33,321 bases of DNA from contig NZ_CAJTQC010000031.1 in assembly GCF_910578445.1 (NCBI RefSeq), positions 1-33,321 of the forward strand. The letters are read 5' to 3'. The position numbers and the translations under genes were made by a program. The notes beneath the pieces were generated by a model that did not search any database, was not told where the DNA came from, and saw nothing but the letters and a program-made list of their open reading frames with translations. Below, one piece after another: positions 23,035-30,110 of this stretch (positions are counted from its first letter, which is position 1; each line of letters begins with the position of its first letter). The DNA comes from an uncultured Duncaniella sp. GTDB taxonomy: Bacteria; Bacteroidota; Bacteroidia; Bacteroidales; Muribaculaceae.

Positions 23035-23847
23035 TCAGACGTAGCACACCGGATTGTGTTCGGCGTGCGATTGCCGGACTGCAAAGGTAGGAAATTTTTC
23101 TGAAATTATGGCCGAAAAAATTGACTTAGTGCATATTTCGCTTTCAAAATGCCCGGTATCGACCATAAGAATAGCCCTTCCGTAGTCGACAAAGTCGTGA
23201 TAGCGGGTGTCGGAAGTTATATATGCGTCAGCTCCGGCTGCAATCGCATCGCTGATGAATTCTCCTCCCGAACCGCTGCAAAGAGCCACGCGCCTGATTT
23301 CGTTCAGCCCCGAGGGTCCTTCCGACCGGCGGACGACGGGCGAACCGTAGACCTCCTTGACACGCACTATGAATTCGTCGACCGACAGCGGCGACGGATA
23401 TTCACCTACTATGCCAAGTCCGGTGTCACTGCTACCCGGCTGTGGCGCAAGAACGCGCATCGCGCCGAGGCCGAGCATGTCGCCGAGCTTACGCGAAACG
23501 CCATGACTTGCAGAATCGAGCGCCGTATGCGACGAATAGACTGCTATTCCGGCCTTTATAGCAGAAATCACCGCGCGCTCCACGGGAGAAGCGCCGGTGA
23601 TTTGTCTGAGTCCTTTGAATATAAGAGGATGGTGTGAGACAATGAGGTTACATCCCTCGGCCTCAGCCTCGGCCACCACATCGGGGGTGACATCGAGACA
23701 GAGCATTGCGCCGGTGCATGGCGCATCGGGTGCTACCGGACAGAGCTGCCAGCCGGTATTGTCCCACTTCTCCTGAAGACCCGGAGATGCGAAGTCTTCA
23801 ATGCAGCCGACAATTTCGGCAAGCGTCACGGGTTGCTTCGCGTTCAT
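23035..23847 (-). CDS. Nif3-like dinuclear metal-centre protein
   Basis: A 270-residue member of the NIF3 / GTP cyclohydrolase I type 2 homologue family, a hexamer with two metal ions; the activity is uncertain. Motifs: EKWDNTGWQL, CLDVTPDVVAEA, SHHPLIFKGLRQITG (metal-binding His pair), AVYSSHTALDSASHG and near the C-terminus VDTGHFESE. It lacks the extra middle domain seen in roughly 365-residue homologues. The ATG at 23847 is chosen because the longer frame from 23934 would overlap aspS by 77 bases; with this start the gap is 10 bases. Confidence 0.92.
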   Translation of the reverse strand: MNAKQPVTLAEIVGCIEDFASPGLQEKWDNTGWQLCPVAPDAPCTGAMLCLDVTPDVVAEAEAEGCNLIVSHHPLIFKGLRQITGASPVERAVISAIKAGIAVYSSHTALDSASHGVSRKLGDMLGLGAMRVLAPQPGSSDTGLGIVGEYPSPLSVDEFIVRVKEVYGSPVVRRSEGPSGLNEIRRVALCSGSGGEFISDAIAAGADAYITSDTRYHDFVDYGRAILMVDTGHFESEICTKSIFSAIISEKFPTFAVRQSHAEHNPVCYV

Positions 23848-23857
23848 AGGGTCTGAT

Positions 23858-25621
23858 TTATTTCTTTTCGTCGGAAAGGTCGATGCGGATGCTGAGCTCT
23901 TCGAGCTGAGAATCGTCGATGGCCGCGGGAGCATCGATCATCACGTCGCGCCCGGAATTGTTTTTCGGGAAGGCGATTACGTCGCGGATCGAATCAAGTC
24001 CGGCAAGGATGCTGACGAAACGGTCGAAACCGAATGCAAGACCGCCGTGAGGGGGAGCACCAAACTTGAAGGCGTTCATCAGGAAGCCGAATTTATATTG
24101 CGCGTCCTCTTCGGTGAGACCGAGCAGACGGAACATCTTGTCCTGAAGTTCAGCTTCGTGGATACGGATTGAACCGCCGCCAAGCTCGTTGCCGTTGACA
24201 ACCATGTCGTAGGCAGTAGCGCGCACAGCACCGGTGTCGCTGTCGAGCAGATGAATGTCATCGGGCTTGGGCGCGGTAAACGGATGGTGCATCGCGTAGT
24301 AGCGCTGTGTTTCGTCGTCCCATTCGAAGAGGGGGAAGTCGATGACCCAGAGGCATGAGAACTTCTGCGGATCGCGGAGACCGAGGCGAGAACCCATCTC
24401 AAGACGCAGTTCGCAGAGCTGCTTGCGGGTCTTCATGGTCTGTCCGGCAAGAATCAGGATAAGGTCGCCTGCCTTCGCGCCACAGCGGTCAGCCCATGCG
24501 CGGAGCTCATCCTCTGTGTAGAATTTCGGCACTGACGATTTGATTGAGCCGTCGGCTTCAACCTTGACCCACATCATGCCCTTAGCACCGATTTGCGGAC
24601 GCTTCACGAAATCGGTCAGCTGGTCGAGCTGCTTGCGGGTGTAGTCGGCACAGCCCGGAGCTACGATCGCACCGACATATTCGGCATCGTCAAGCACGGC
24701 GAAGCCCTTGCCACCGGTGAGGTCCTTGATTTCGACAAATTCCATGCCGAAACGTGTGTCGGGCTTGTCTGAACCATAGAGACGCATAGCGTCGGCCCAT
24801 GTCATGCGCGGGAACGGCTCGGTGAAGTCAATGTCCTTGACATATTTGAAAATGTGCTTTACAAGTCCCTCGAACATGTTGAGCACGTCTTCCTGATCGA
24901 CAAACGACATCTCGCAGTCAATCTGTGTGAATTCCGGCTGACGGTCGGCACGGAGGTCCTCGTCGCGGAAACATTTAACAATCTGGAAGTAACGGTCGAA
25001 ACCGCTGACCATCAGAAGCTGCTTGAAGGTCTGGGGCGACTGGGGAAGCGCGTAGAACTCGCCGGGATTCATGCGTGAGGGCACAACGAAGTCGCGAGCT
25101 CCTTCGGGAGTGGACTTGATGAGCACCGGAGTCTCCACTTCAAGGAAGCCCTTTGAGTCAAGATAGCGGCGGATTTCAAAAGCCATGCGGTGGCGGAGTT
25201 CGAGATTCGCACGCACGCAGTTGCGACGGAGGTCGAGATAGCGGTATTTCATGCGGAGGTCGTCGCCGCCGTCAGTGTCGTCCTCGATAGTAAACGGAGG
25301 CACTTCGCTGCGGTTGAGCACCTTGAGCTCCGAAGCAATGATTTCGATGTCGCCGGTCGGAAGATTGGGGTTCTTGCTGGTACGCTCGGCAACCTTGCCT
25401 TTGACCTGAACCACGAACTCACGTCCGAGATGATTGGCAGCCTCACAGAGAGCCGCGTCATTTTCGATGTTAAACACCACCTGAGTAATACCGTAGCGGT
25501 CACGCACGTCTACAAAGGTCATACCACCCATCTTGCGGGCGCGCTGCACCCAGCCGGCGAGGGTCACTTCCTGACCCGCATCGCTGAGTCGGAGTTCGCC
25601 GCATGTCTTCGTTCTATACAT
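23858..25621 (-). CDS. aspS: Aspartyl-tRNA synthetase (bacterial type)
   Basis: Charges tRNA-Asp with aspartate. The 587 residues give the bacterial architecture: N-terminal OB-fold anticodon-binding domain (TLAGWVQRARKMGGMTFVDV), class II catalytic core with motif 2 (FRDEDLRADRQPEFTQID), the inserted GAD domain in the middle, and motif 3 (GGLAFGFDRFVSILAGLDSI). First gene of a five-gene minus-strand operon (aspS, nif3-like, zinc ribbon, slyD, efp). A clear promoter lies at 25719-25750. Confidence 0.97.
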   Translation of the reverse strand: MYRTKTCGELRLSDAGQEVTLAGWVQRARKMGGMTFVDVRDRYGITQVVFNIENDAALCEAANHLGREFVVQVKGKVAERTSKNPNLPTGDIEIIASELKVLNRSEVPPFTIEDDTDGGDDLRMKYRYLDLRRNCVRANLELRHRMAFEIRRYLDSKGFLEVETPVLIKSTPEGARDFVVPSRMNPGEFYALPQSPQTFKQLLMVSGFDRYFQIVKCFRDEDLRADRQPEFTQIDCEMSFVDQEDVLNMFEGLVKHIFKYVKDIDFTEPFPRMTWADAMRLYGSDKPDTRFGMEFVEIKDLTGGKGFAVLDDAEYVGAIVAPGCADYTRKQLDQLTDFVKRPQIGAKGMMWVKVEADGSIKSSVPKFYTEDELRAWADRCGAKAGDLILILAGQTMKTRKQLCELRLEMGSRLGLRDPQKFSCLWVIDFPLFEWDDETQRYYAMHHPFTAPKPDDIHLLDSDTGAVRATAYDMVVNGNELGGGSIRIHEAELQDKMFRLLGLTEEDAQYKFGFLMNAFKFGAPPHGGLAFGFDRFVSILAGLDSIRDVIAFPKNNSGRDVMIDAPAAIDDSQLEELSIRIDLSDEKK

Positions 25622-25718
25622 AGCAGAACTGGTTCTATTTAGATATATTTAATCCGGATTGGTTAATTTTTAAAGCACACGATAGGCAACAGCCTGAAGC
25701 CAACGGCACTTCAATGTG

Positions 25719-25750
25719 CAAAATTACAAAGAATCAGATAGAAAATCAAA
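25719..25750 (-). promoter_or_regulatory. Promoter of the aspS operon
   Basis: On the minus strand TTTG (25750-25747), 20 bp, then TAATTTTG (25726-25719), about 100 bases before the aspS start. An exact Bacteroidota housekeeping promoter. Confidence 0.78.
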
Positions 25751-25774
25751 AAAAGGTCATGGTAAATTAACAAA

Positions 25775-25815
25775 GAAAAGAACTTGGCAAATCACAATGT
25801 CACCAAGTTCTTTTC
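25775..25815 (-). terminator. Terminator of the BspA gene block
   Basis: A 13-bp perfect stem GAAAAGAACTTGG (25775-25787) with 25803-25815, followed on the minus strand by a T-containing tail. It lies 25 bases after the last gene of the block. It also has A/T runs on both sides. Confidence 0.75.
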
Positions 25816-25839
25816 ATTTAAATCCGACAAGACTACACG

Positions 25840-26220
25840 CTATTTTACGCTATCAGAAATAGCAATAGGATATAACGGATACATCCATTCTATCTTTACA
25901 TTTCCAACGAATAAGCGGCTGTTAACTTCAGCTGTTTCAGCCAAGCCGCGAAATGTCACATCCTGATTCTGAGCAATATCCGAGGCCATATCCTTAAATG
26001 TCACGACTCCTGTCCCTCGTGACGGGGAAGATGATTCCTCAATTGAATCCGTATCAATGATGAATTCTCTTAGGACAGTTGGTACAAATCCATTATTTTC
26101 CTCTTTTATGACAAGATCCATCATCTCAGGAAGAGCACGACACCTCGTCTTATCTATGAGATACTTGCCAATCTCATCAGCAAGCATCTGCTGATCCAAA
26201 GTTTTATCTTGCTGAGCCAT
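25840..26220 (-). CDS. Hypothetical protein downstream of the BspA-like gene
   Basis: I do not recognise this protein. With the ATG at 26220 it has 126 residues (starting MAQQDKTLDQQMLADEIGKY); a longer frame begins at 26247. It has no signal peptide or membrane helix. The N-terminal half is helical and charged; the C-terminal half looks beta-rich (VTFKDMASDIAQNQDVTFRG, then VKIEWMYPLYPIAISDSVK). It overlaps the end of the BspA-like gene by 17 bases and is followed by a terminator, so it is the third gene of that operon. Base composition is AT-rich like the rest of the block. Confidence 0.65.
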   Translation of the reverse strand: MAQQDKTLDQQMLADEIGKYLIDKTRCRALPEMMDLVIKEENNGFVPTVLREFIIDTDSIEESSSPSRGTGVVTFKDMASDIAQNQDVTFRGLAETAEVNSRLFVGNVKIEWMYPLYPIAISDSVK

Positions 26221-27730
26221 CTGATATAATTTTCTTTGCAGTTCCATCCGAGTACTTCACAATCACAACACCTTTATAATCTGCCGAAACCTTACGACCC
26301 TGCAAATTATAACGTCCAATTTCTTTGCATTCCGAATCACCAATTACCGAATCAATACCTGACTCTCCCATCTCAATAATATTCCAAAAATTCTTCCAGC
26401 CCTCAGCATTCTGATAGGCCTCCAAAGAACCTTGCGGCACATAAACTTTAATATTATCAACATATTGAGACGTGCTGAAAGTCGGACAGTCCGGTGTGGG
26501 AATAGGATCTTTACAAATTATAGTTTCGAGTTTTGAATAATCACTAAATGAAACTCTCCCATGCTTTGAAGAAGACAGACGAAAAACGCCAAAATTTGTT
26601 ATTCCTTTTCCTAATTCTAAAGTAGTTAAATTTTTCTTTAGATCATTATAATAAAAGAAGCAATTGAGATTTAATCCATCTAAAATCACAAGATCTGTAA
26701 TATCTGTAATACTAGGCATTATCTGTGACAATCTGGAGTTGTCATAAAAATTACGCCCTATACTAATTTTGGTTAGTGAATTACAATCTTTAAATATATC
26801 ATCTGTATCATTACCATCGCTAAAAAGCCTTAATTCGGATGGAGAACTCTCAAAAGTTACATCTTTAAGATTACTACACTGTTCGAAAGCAAGTTTATCA
26901 ATTGTGGAAACCGAACCTGGGATGGATACCGAGGTCAAACTTGTACACCCAGAGAAGGTTGACCGACCTATGGAAGTTACTGAACTAGGTATGACGACCG
27001 ACGTCAATCCCGTACATCCAAAGAAGGTTCTATACCTTATGGACTTTACCGAACTAGGTATGACAACCGACGTCAATCCCGTACACCCATAGAAGACTGA
27101 CTCTCCTATGGACGTTACCGAACCAGGTATGACGACCGACGTCAATCCCGTACACCCATAGAAGACTGACTCTCCTATGGACGTTACCGAACTAGGTATG
27201 ACGACCGACGTCAATCCCGTACACCCACAGAAGGTTTTAGGGCTTATGGAAGTTACCAAACTAGGTATGATGACCGACGTCAATCCCGTACACCCAAAGA
27301 AGGCAGACTCACCTATAGAAGTTACCGAACTAGGTATGACGACCGACGTCAAACTCGTACACCCAAAGAAGGCGTAATCTCCTATGGTAGTTACCGAACT
27401 AGGAATGACGACCGACGTCAAACTCGTACACCAATAGAAGGCTGACACACCTATGGTAGTTACCGAACTCGGTATGACTACCGAGGTTAGATCACTACAA
27501 AAATTAAACGCCGTCTTTCCTATTGAAACTACCGAAAGCTCCCTGCCCTTGTAGTTTACCACAGTAGGAATCTTAATATCCCCTACATATTTTTCTGCTC
27601 CACTAGTCACTTCACAAGTCAGCTCAGCTGTGGACAATATTTCATAATATACCCCCTCAACCTCGAAATCGTAGGCTGATACCGAGAGTATTGAGAGTAG
27701 AAATAATCCAAAAATCATTATTTTTTTCAT
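26204..27730 (-). CDS. BspA-type leucine-rich-repeat surface protein
   Basis: Exported protein of 508 residues. A Sec signal peptide (MKKIMIFGLFLLSILSVSA) is followed by a lead-in beta segment. Residues 79-285 hold nine 23-residue LRR_5/BspA repeats (consensus TGLTSVVIPSSVTSIGESxF then xGC), each ending in Cys. A less regular region follows. The end (GRYNLQGRKVSADYKGVVIV, then KYSDGTAKKII) resembles type IX secretion C-terminal sorting tails or related Bacteroidales C-termini. BspA proteins in this phylum act in adhesion; the ligand here is unknown. Second gene of a three-gene operon, 22 bases after the upstream hypothetical gene. Several repeats are nearly identical at DNA level, suggesting recent amplification. 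Confidence 0.92.
   Translation of the reverse strand: MKKIMIFGLFLLSILSVSAYDFEVEGVYYEILSTAELTCEVTSGAEKYVGDIKIPTVVNYKGRELSVVSIGKTAFNFCSDLTSVVIPSSVTTIGVSAFYWCTSLTSVVIPSSVTTIGDYAFFGCTSLTSVVIPSSVTSIGESAFFGCTGLTSVIIPSLVTSISPKTFCGCTGLTSVVIPSSVTSIGESVFYGCTGLTSVVIPGSVTSIGESVFYGCTGLTSVVIPSSVKSIRYRTFFGCTGLTSVVIPSSVTSIGRSTFSGCTSLTSVSIPGSVSTIDKLAFEQCSNLKDVTFESSPSELRLFSDGNDTDDIFKDCNSLTKISIGRNFYDNSRLSQIMPSITDITDLVILDGLNLNCFFYYNDLKKNLTTLELGKGITNFGVFRLSSSKHGRVSFSDYSKLETIICKDPIPTPDCPTFSTSQYVDNIKVYVPQGSLEAYQNAEGWKNFWNIIEMGESGIDSVIGDSECKEIGRYNLQGRKVSADYKGVVIVKYSDGTAKKIISDGSAR
26876..27496 (-). repeat. Nine in-frame 69-bp tandem repeats
   Basis: The coding DNA for the LRR units has a period of exactly 69 bases. 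Adjacent units around 27070-27230 are almost identical over the whole period, while the outer units are more diverged. This is a substrate for slipped-strand or recombination changes in repeat number, each change staying in frame. Confidence 0.9.
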
Positions 27731-27752
27731 ACTTTTACTGATATTGATTGTT

Positions 27753-28064
27753 TTATTTCAGTAATTTTCTTGCACCTATCATTCCAATAAACTCTACTGA
27801 CGGTGAACCGTCGATCTCAGTAATGATGACTTTACCTGAGACATCATAATGAGCTGAAGAAATGACACTATTATTTTCTGTGAACAGTCCTACTTCACCT
27901 GTAAACAGATACTCGCCACATCTCTCAAATTTTTCACTCAACTGAAATAACCGATTTGACTCACGGTCAATCTCTGTAAATTTTAGATTTCGCTCGAATT
28001 CAAGCTCTCCGATTTGCCTGCAGAATGTCTCATTAATAGCCGTACAGACATCCTCATGATTCAT
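27753..28064 (-). CDS. Hypothetical protein upstream of the BspA-like gene
   Basis: I do not recognise this protein. From the ATG at 28064 it has 103 residues (starting MNHEDVCTAINETFCRQIGE); in-frame ATGs at 28085 and 28136 give longer products, but the extra part looks unlike protein. There is no signal peptide. The first half is a charged helix; the second half looks beta-rich (EYLFTGEVGLFTENN, HYDVSGKVIITEID). It lies 22 bases before the BspA-like gene on the same strand and shares its low GC, so it is probably part of the same operon. Confidence 0.6.
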   Translation of the reverse strand: MNHEDVCTAINETFCRQIGELEFERNLKFTEIDRESNRLFQLSEKFERCGEYLFTGEVGLFTENNSVISSAHYDVSGKVIITEIDGSPSVEFIGMIGARKLLK

Positions 28065-28238
28065 TTTTAATTTTTCCCTTGGCATAAGACAATGATTGTT
28101 CGCCCGCCTCCCCACAGCTATGGCATTGATAATCAAAAAACGAAAATGCGTGGGGAATCTTACTCGTCACTCGTCCCACGTTCCGAGGCTCTGGTATGCC
28201 CATTACAGTAGAACGAGCAAACACGCAGAAGCCTCACG

Positions 28239-28246
28239 CAAATATA
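28239..28246 (-). promoter_or_regulatory. Candidate -7 box for the BspA block
   Basis: The minus strand reads TATATTTG, a TAnnTTTG match about 175 bases before the first gene of the block. No TTTG is seen at the right spacing upstream. Confidence 0.35.
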
Positions 28247-28491
28247 GATATATGACATCTGTACATGACATCTGAACATCATGTACAAATGGATATAGCA
28301 TATCCACAAGGCATCTACCGCTTGCTACATTCTTGACTGTAATGAGAAATTTACCAGATTTCGGAACGTCAAGAAAGAGCGTCATGGTAAACGCTTTTCG
28401 AAAAAAATTTGCAAACCCTCCCGCTGACCCTTTACTGAGGTTTCTGCGTTTGGATTTGCAATGCAAATATAAGTATAAATTTTGAAATACT

Positions 28492-28516
28492 ACTAGTGCG
28501 ATTTCATCGTACTAGT
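28492..28516. promoter_or_regulatory. Inverted repeat, possible operator
   Basis: ACTAGTGCGAT (28492-28502), 3 bases, ATCGTACTAGT (28506-28516): 11-base arms with one mismatch. It is in the intergenic region between the BspA block and the sigma-factor operon, about 90 bases upstream of the sigma -7 box. No T run follows, so it is not a terminator. Confidence 0.5.
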
Positions 28517-28603
28517 TTATAATGATTAGATTTTTATCGCACCGCTATTCACGGTTTTTATGTCCAAAAGGCGCAATCATTATAATTTATCGAATATAAT
28601 CGG

Positions 28604-28611
28604 TAATTTTG
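28604..28611 (+). promoter_or_regulatory. -7 box of the sigma-factor gene
   Basis: TAATTTTG, an exact TAnnTTTG match, 35 bases before the sigma-factor start. It suggests basal transcription by the housekeeping sigma factor. Confidence 0.55.
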
Positions 28612-28645
28612 CGACGTGAATAATTTTTAGGACAAGTAACTTTTT

Positions 28646-29170
28646 ATGTCAATTACGGACAAAAGGCAGACTATCAGCGCAGAAGAGATATTCAGAAGGT
28701 ACTACAGACCTCTGTGTCTCTACGCGCTGCGCTATCTCCGCAGTCCTGAAAATTCTGAAGATGTGGTGCAGGACTGTATGACGGCCTTCCTCGAACGATG
28801 GGATGAGGGACATGAGGTGGCCGACGTGAAGTCATATCTTTTCATGATGGTGCGAAACCGCAGCCTTGATATGCTTCGGCGAGACAGCCTGATTGACAGC
28901 CAGACAACTGACGAGGGATTCGACGATGTAATTGATGAAGACGACCGCGAGGAAGCCGCATTTATCGAAGCCCGGTTGTGGACTGCCATAGATTCACTGC
29001 CCGAAAAATGTCGCGAGGTGCTGCTGATGAGCAAACGAGACGGTCTGAAGTATGAAGAGATAGCCGAAGAGATGGGCATTTCGGTCAATACAGTGAAAAA
29101 CCAGATAAGCAAGGCACTTAAAGCACTCAAAGAGGGGTGTCACCGCGTCTATATGTTCTTTTTCGGGTGA
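28646..29170 (+). CDS. ECF RNA polymerase sigma factor (FecI-like, Bacteroidota type)
   Basis: Sigma-70 family ECF factor of 174 residues. Region 2: FRRYYRPLCLYALRYLRSPE, then SEDVVQDCMTAFLERW (core polymerase binding and -10 recognition). Region 4: LPEKCREVLLMSKRDGLKYE, then IAEEMGISVNTVKNQISKAL (helix-turn-helix for -35 recognition). It is held inactive by, and activated through, the FecR-like protein encoded 130 bases downstream. It probably drives the fecR-receptor-DUF4249 genes; that 130-base gap could hold its target promoter (inference). Confidence 0.94.
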   Translation: MSITDKRQTISAEEIFRRYYRPLCLYALRYLRSPENSEDVVQDCMTAFLERWDEGHEVADVKSYLFMMVRNRSLDMLRRDSLIDSQTTDEGFDDVIDEDDREEAAFIEARLWTAIDSLPEKCREVLLMSKRDGLKYEEIAEEMGISVNTVKNQISKALKALKEGCHRVYMFFFG

Positions 29171-29300
29171 CAGGCTCAAAAAATCATGCATGCAACACAC
29201 GCATATTCAAGCCATTATCACATTTATTCAAAATTTTTTCATTTTTGCGTAGTAGTTTTTCAGCATTTCTCTGTCATAGGGTAAAACAACAGTGTAAAAT

Positions 29301-30110
29301 ATGGACAGAGAAAACAGACATCTTAGATTCGTACTCAAGTACTACGCCCCCGGGCGCTTCGACACAAAAAGTGCCCTGCGGGCCTATCGTGCCGGACATC
29401 CGGCCAAGTTCAGGCTATTGACCCGCTTCACCATAGGCATAGCAGCATCCGTAGCGGTATGTATAGCTTTGGGCTATCACATTTTCAACACCGGACGCAA
29501 TGCGATGACGACGCTCTATGCCTACGACAAGTCGGTCAGCTATACCCTTCCAGACAGCTCCGTCGTGACACTTTCTCCACATTCTTCTCTCTCATATAAC
29601 GCAGAAAGCTTCGGCAATGACTCAAGACGGGTCGAAATGGCAGGCAAAGTGGAATTCAGCGTCACAAAAAATCCTGAAGCACCTTTCGTCGCAAACGCAA
29701 GCTACGGAACGGTCACCGTACTCGGCACTCAGTTCGTTGTCGACGAACTCAACCCCGATTCAATCGGCGTGTCAGTGACATCGGGCAAAGTGAAGTTTAC
29801 CGCAAAAGACAGAGCCGAAGGCGTAATCCTGACAAAAGGAATGCACGCATGCCTGCTCGCCGGGGCTGACACACCTGAAATCATCGAACCCACGAAGCCC
29901 GACAGCATCCCGGACTCACATAGATTAGTGTTTGACCACACTCCCCTCCCCGATGTCCTCAACCGGCTTTCGGCACATTTCAATGTCGGTCTGACATGCC
30001 AAGAAACCGATAAGGTGCTCACGGCCGAGTTCGACACCGAGAATCTCGACGAAATCATCATGCTCATCGAAAAATCACTTGACGTAAAAATTGAAAAGAA
30101 AACAAAATGA
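29301..30110 (+). CDS. FecR-family anti-sigma factor
   Basis: Inner-membrane sigma regulator of 269 residues. A short cytoplasmic N-terminus (about 40 residues) is followed by one transmembrane helix at about 43-62 (FTIGIAASVAVCIALGYHIF), then the periplasmic FecR domain (TLPDSSVVTLSPHSSLSYNA, VEMAGKVEFSVTKNPEAPFV, YGTVTVLGTQFVVDEL). The C-terminal DUF4974 domain (LVFDHTPLPDVLNRLSAHFN to the end) would contact the receptor's STN domain. Its stop overlaps the receptor start by 4 bases (ATGA). Confidence 0.94.
   Translation: MDRENRHLRFVLKYYAPGRFDTKSALRAYRAGHPAKFRLLTRFTIGIAASVAVCIALGYHIFNTGRNAMTTLYAYDKSVSYTLPDSSVVTLSPHSSLSYNAESFGNDSRRVEMAGKVEFSVTKNPEAPFVANASYGTVTVLGTQFVVDELNPDSIGVSVTSGKVKFTAKDRAEGVILTKGMHACLLAGADTPEIIEPTKPDSIPDSHRLVFDHTPLPDVLNRLSAHFNVGLTCQETDKVLTAEFDTENLDEIIMLIEKSLDVKIEKKTK

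Larger units (their letters stand above)
28065..28645. other. AT-rich intergenic region between divergent operons
   Basis: No convincing gene. It holds two minus-strand TATATTTG boxes (28246-28239 and 28471-28464) that could drive the BspA block, an ATTTGC-AAT-GCAAAT palindrome (28454-28468), a longer dyad (28492-28516) and the sigma-factor -7 box (28604-28611). A small frame at 28203-28466 is judged spurious. Confidence 0.6.

Noticed and set aside
23848..23934. Longer N-terminus of the Nif3-like protein
   Set aside because: It overlaps aspS by 77 bases and the added residues are low-complexity Ser/Lys-rich; the ATG at 23847 fits the family start.
26876..27496. Regular repeats resembling a CRISPR array
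   Set aside because: The period is 69 bases, there are no unique spacers between short repeats, and the units encode leucine-rich repeats in frame.
28203..28466. An 87-residue minus-strand frame in the intergenic region
   Set aside because: No family resemblance, several alternative starts, AT-rich and overlapping likely promoter elements; not enough to call a gene.
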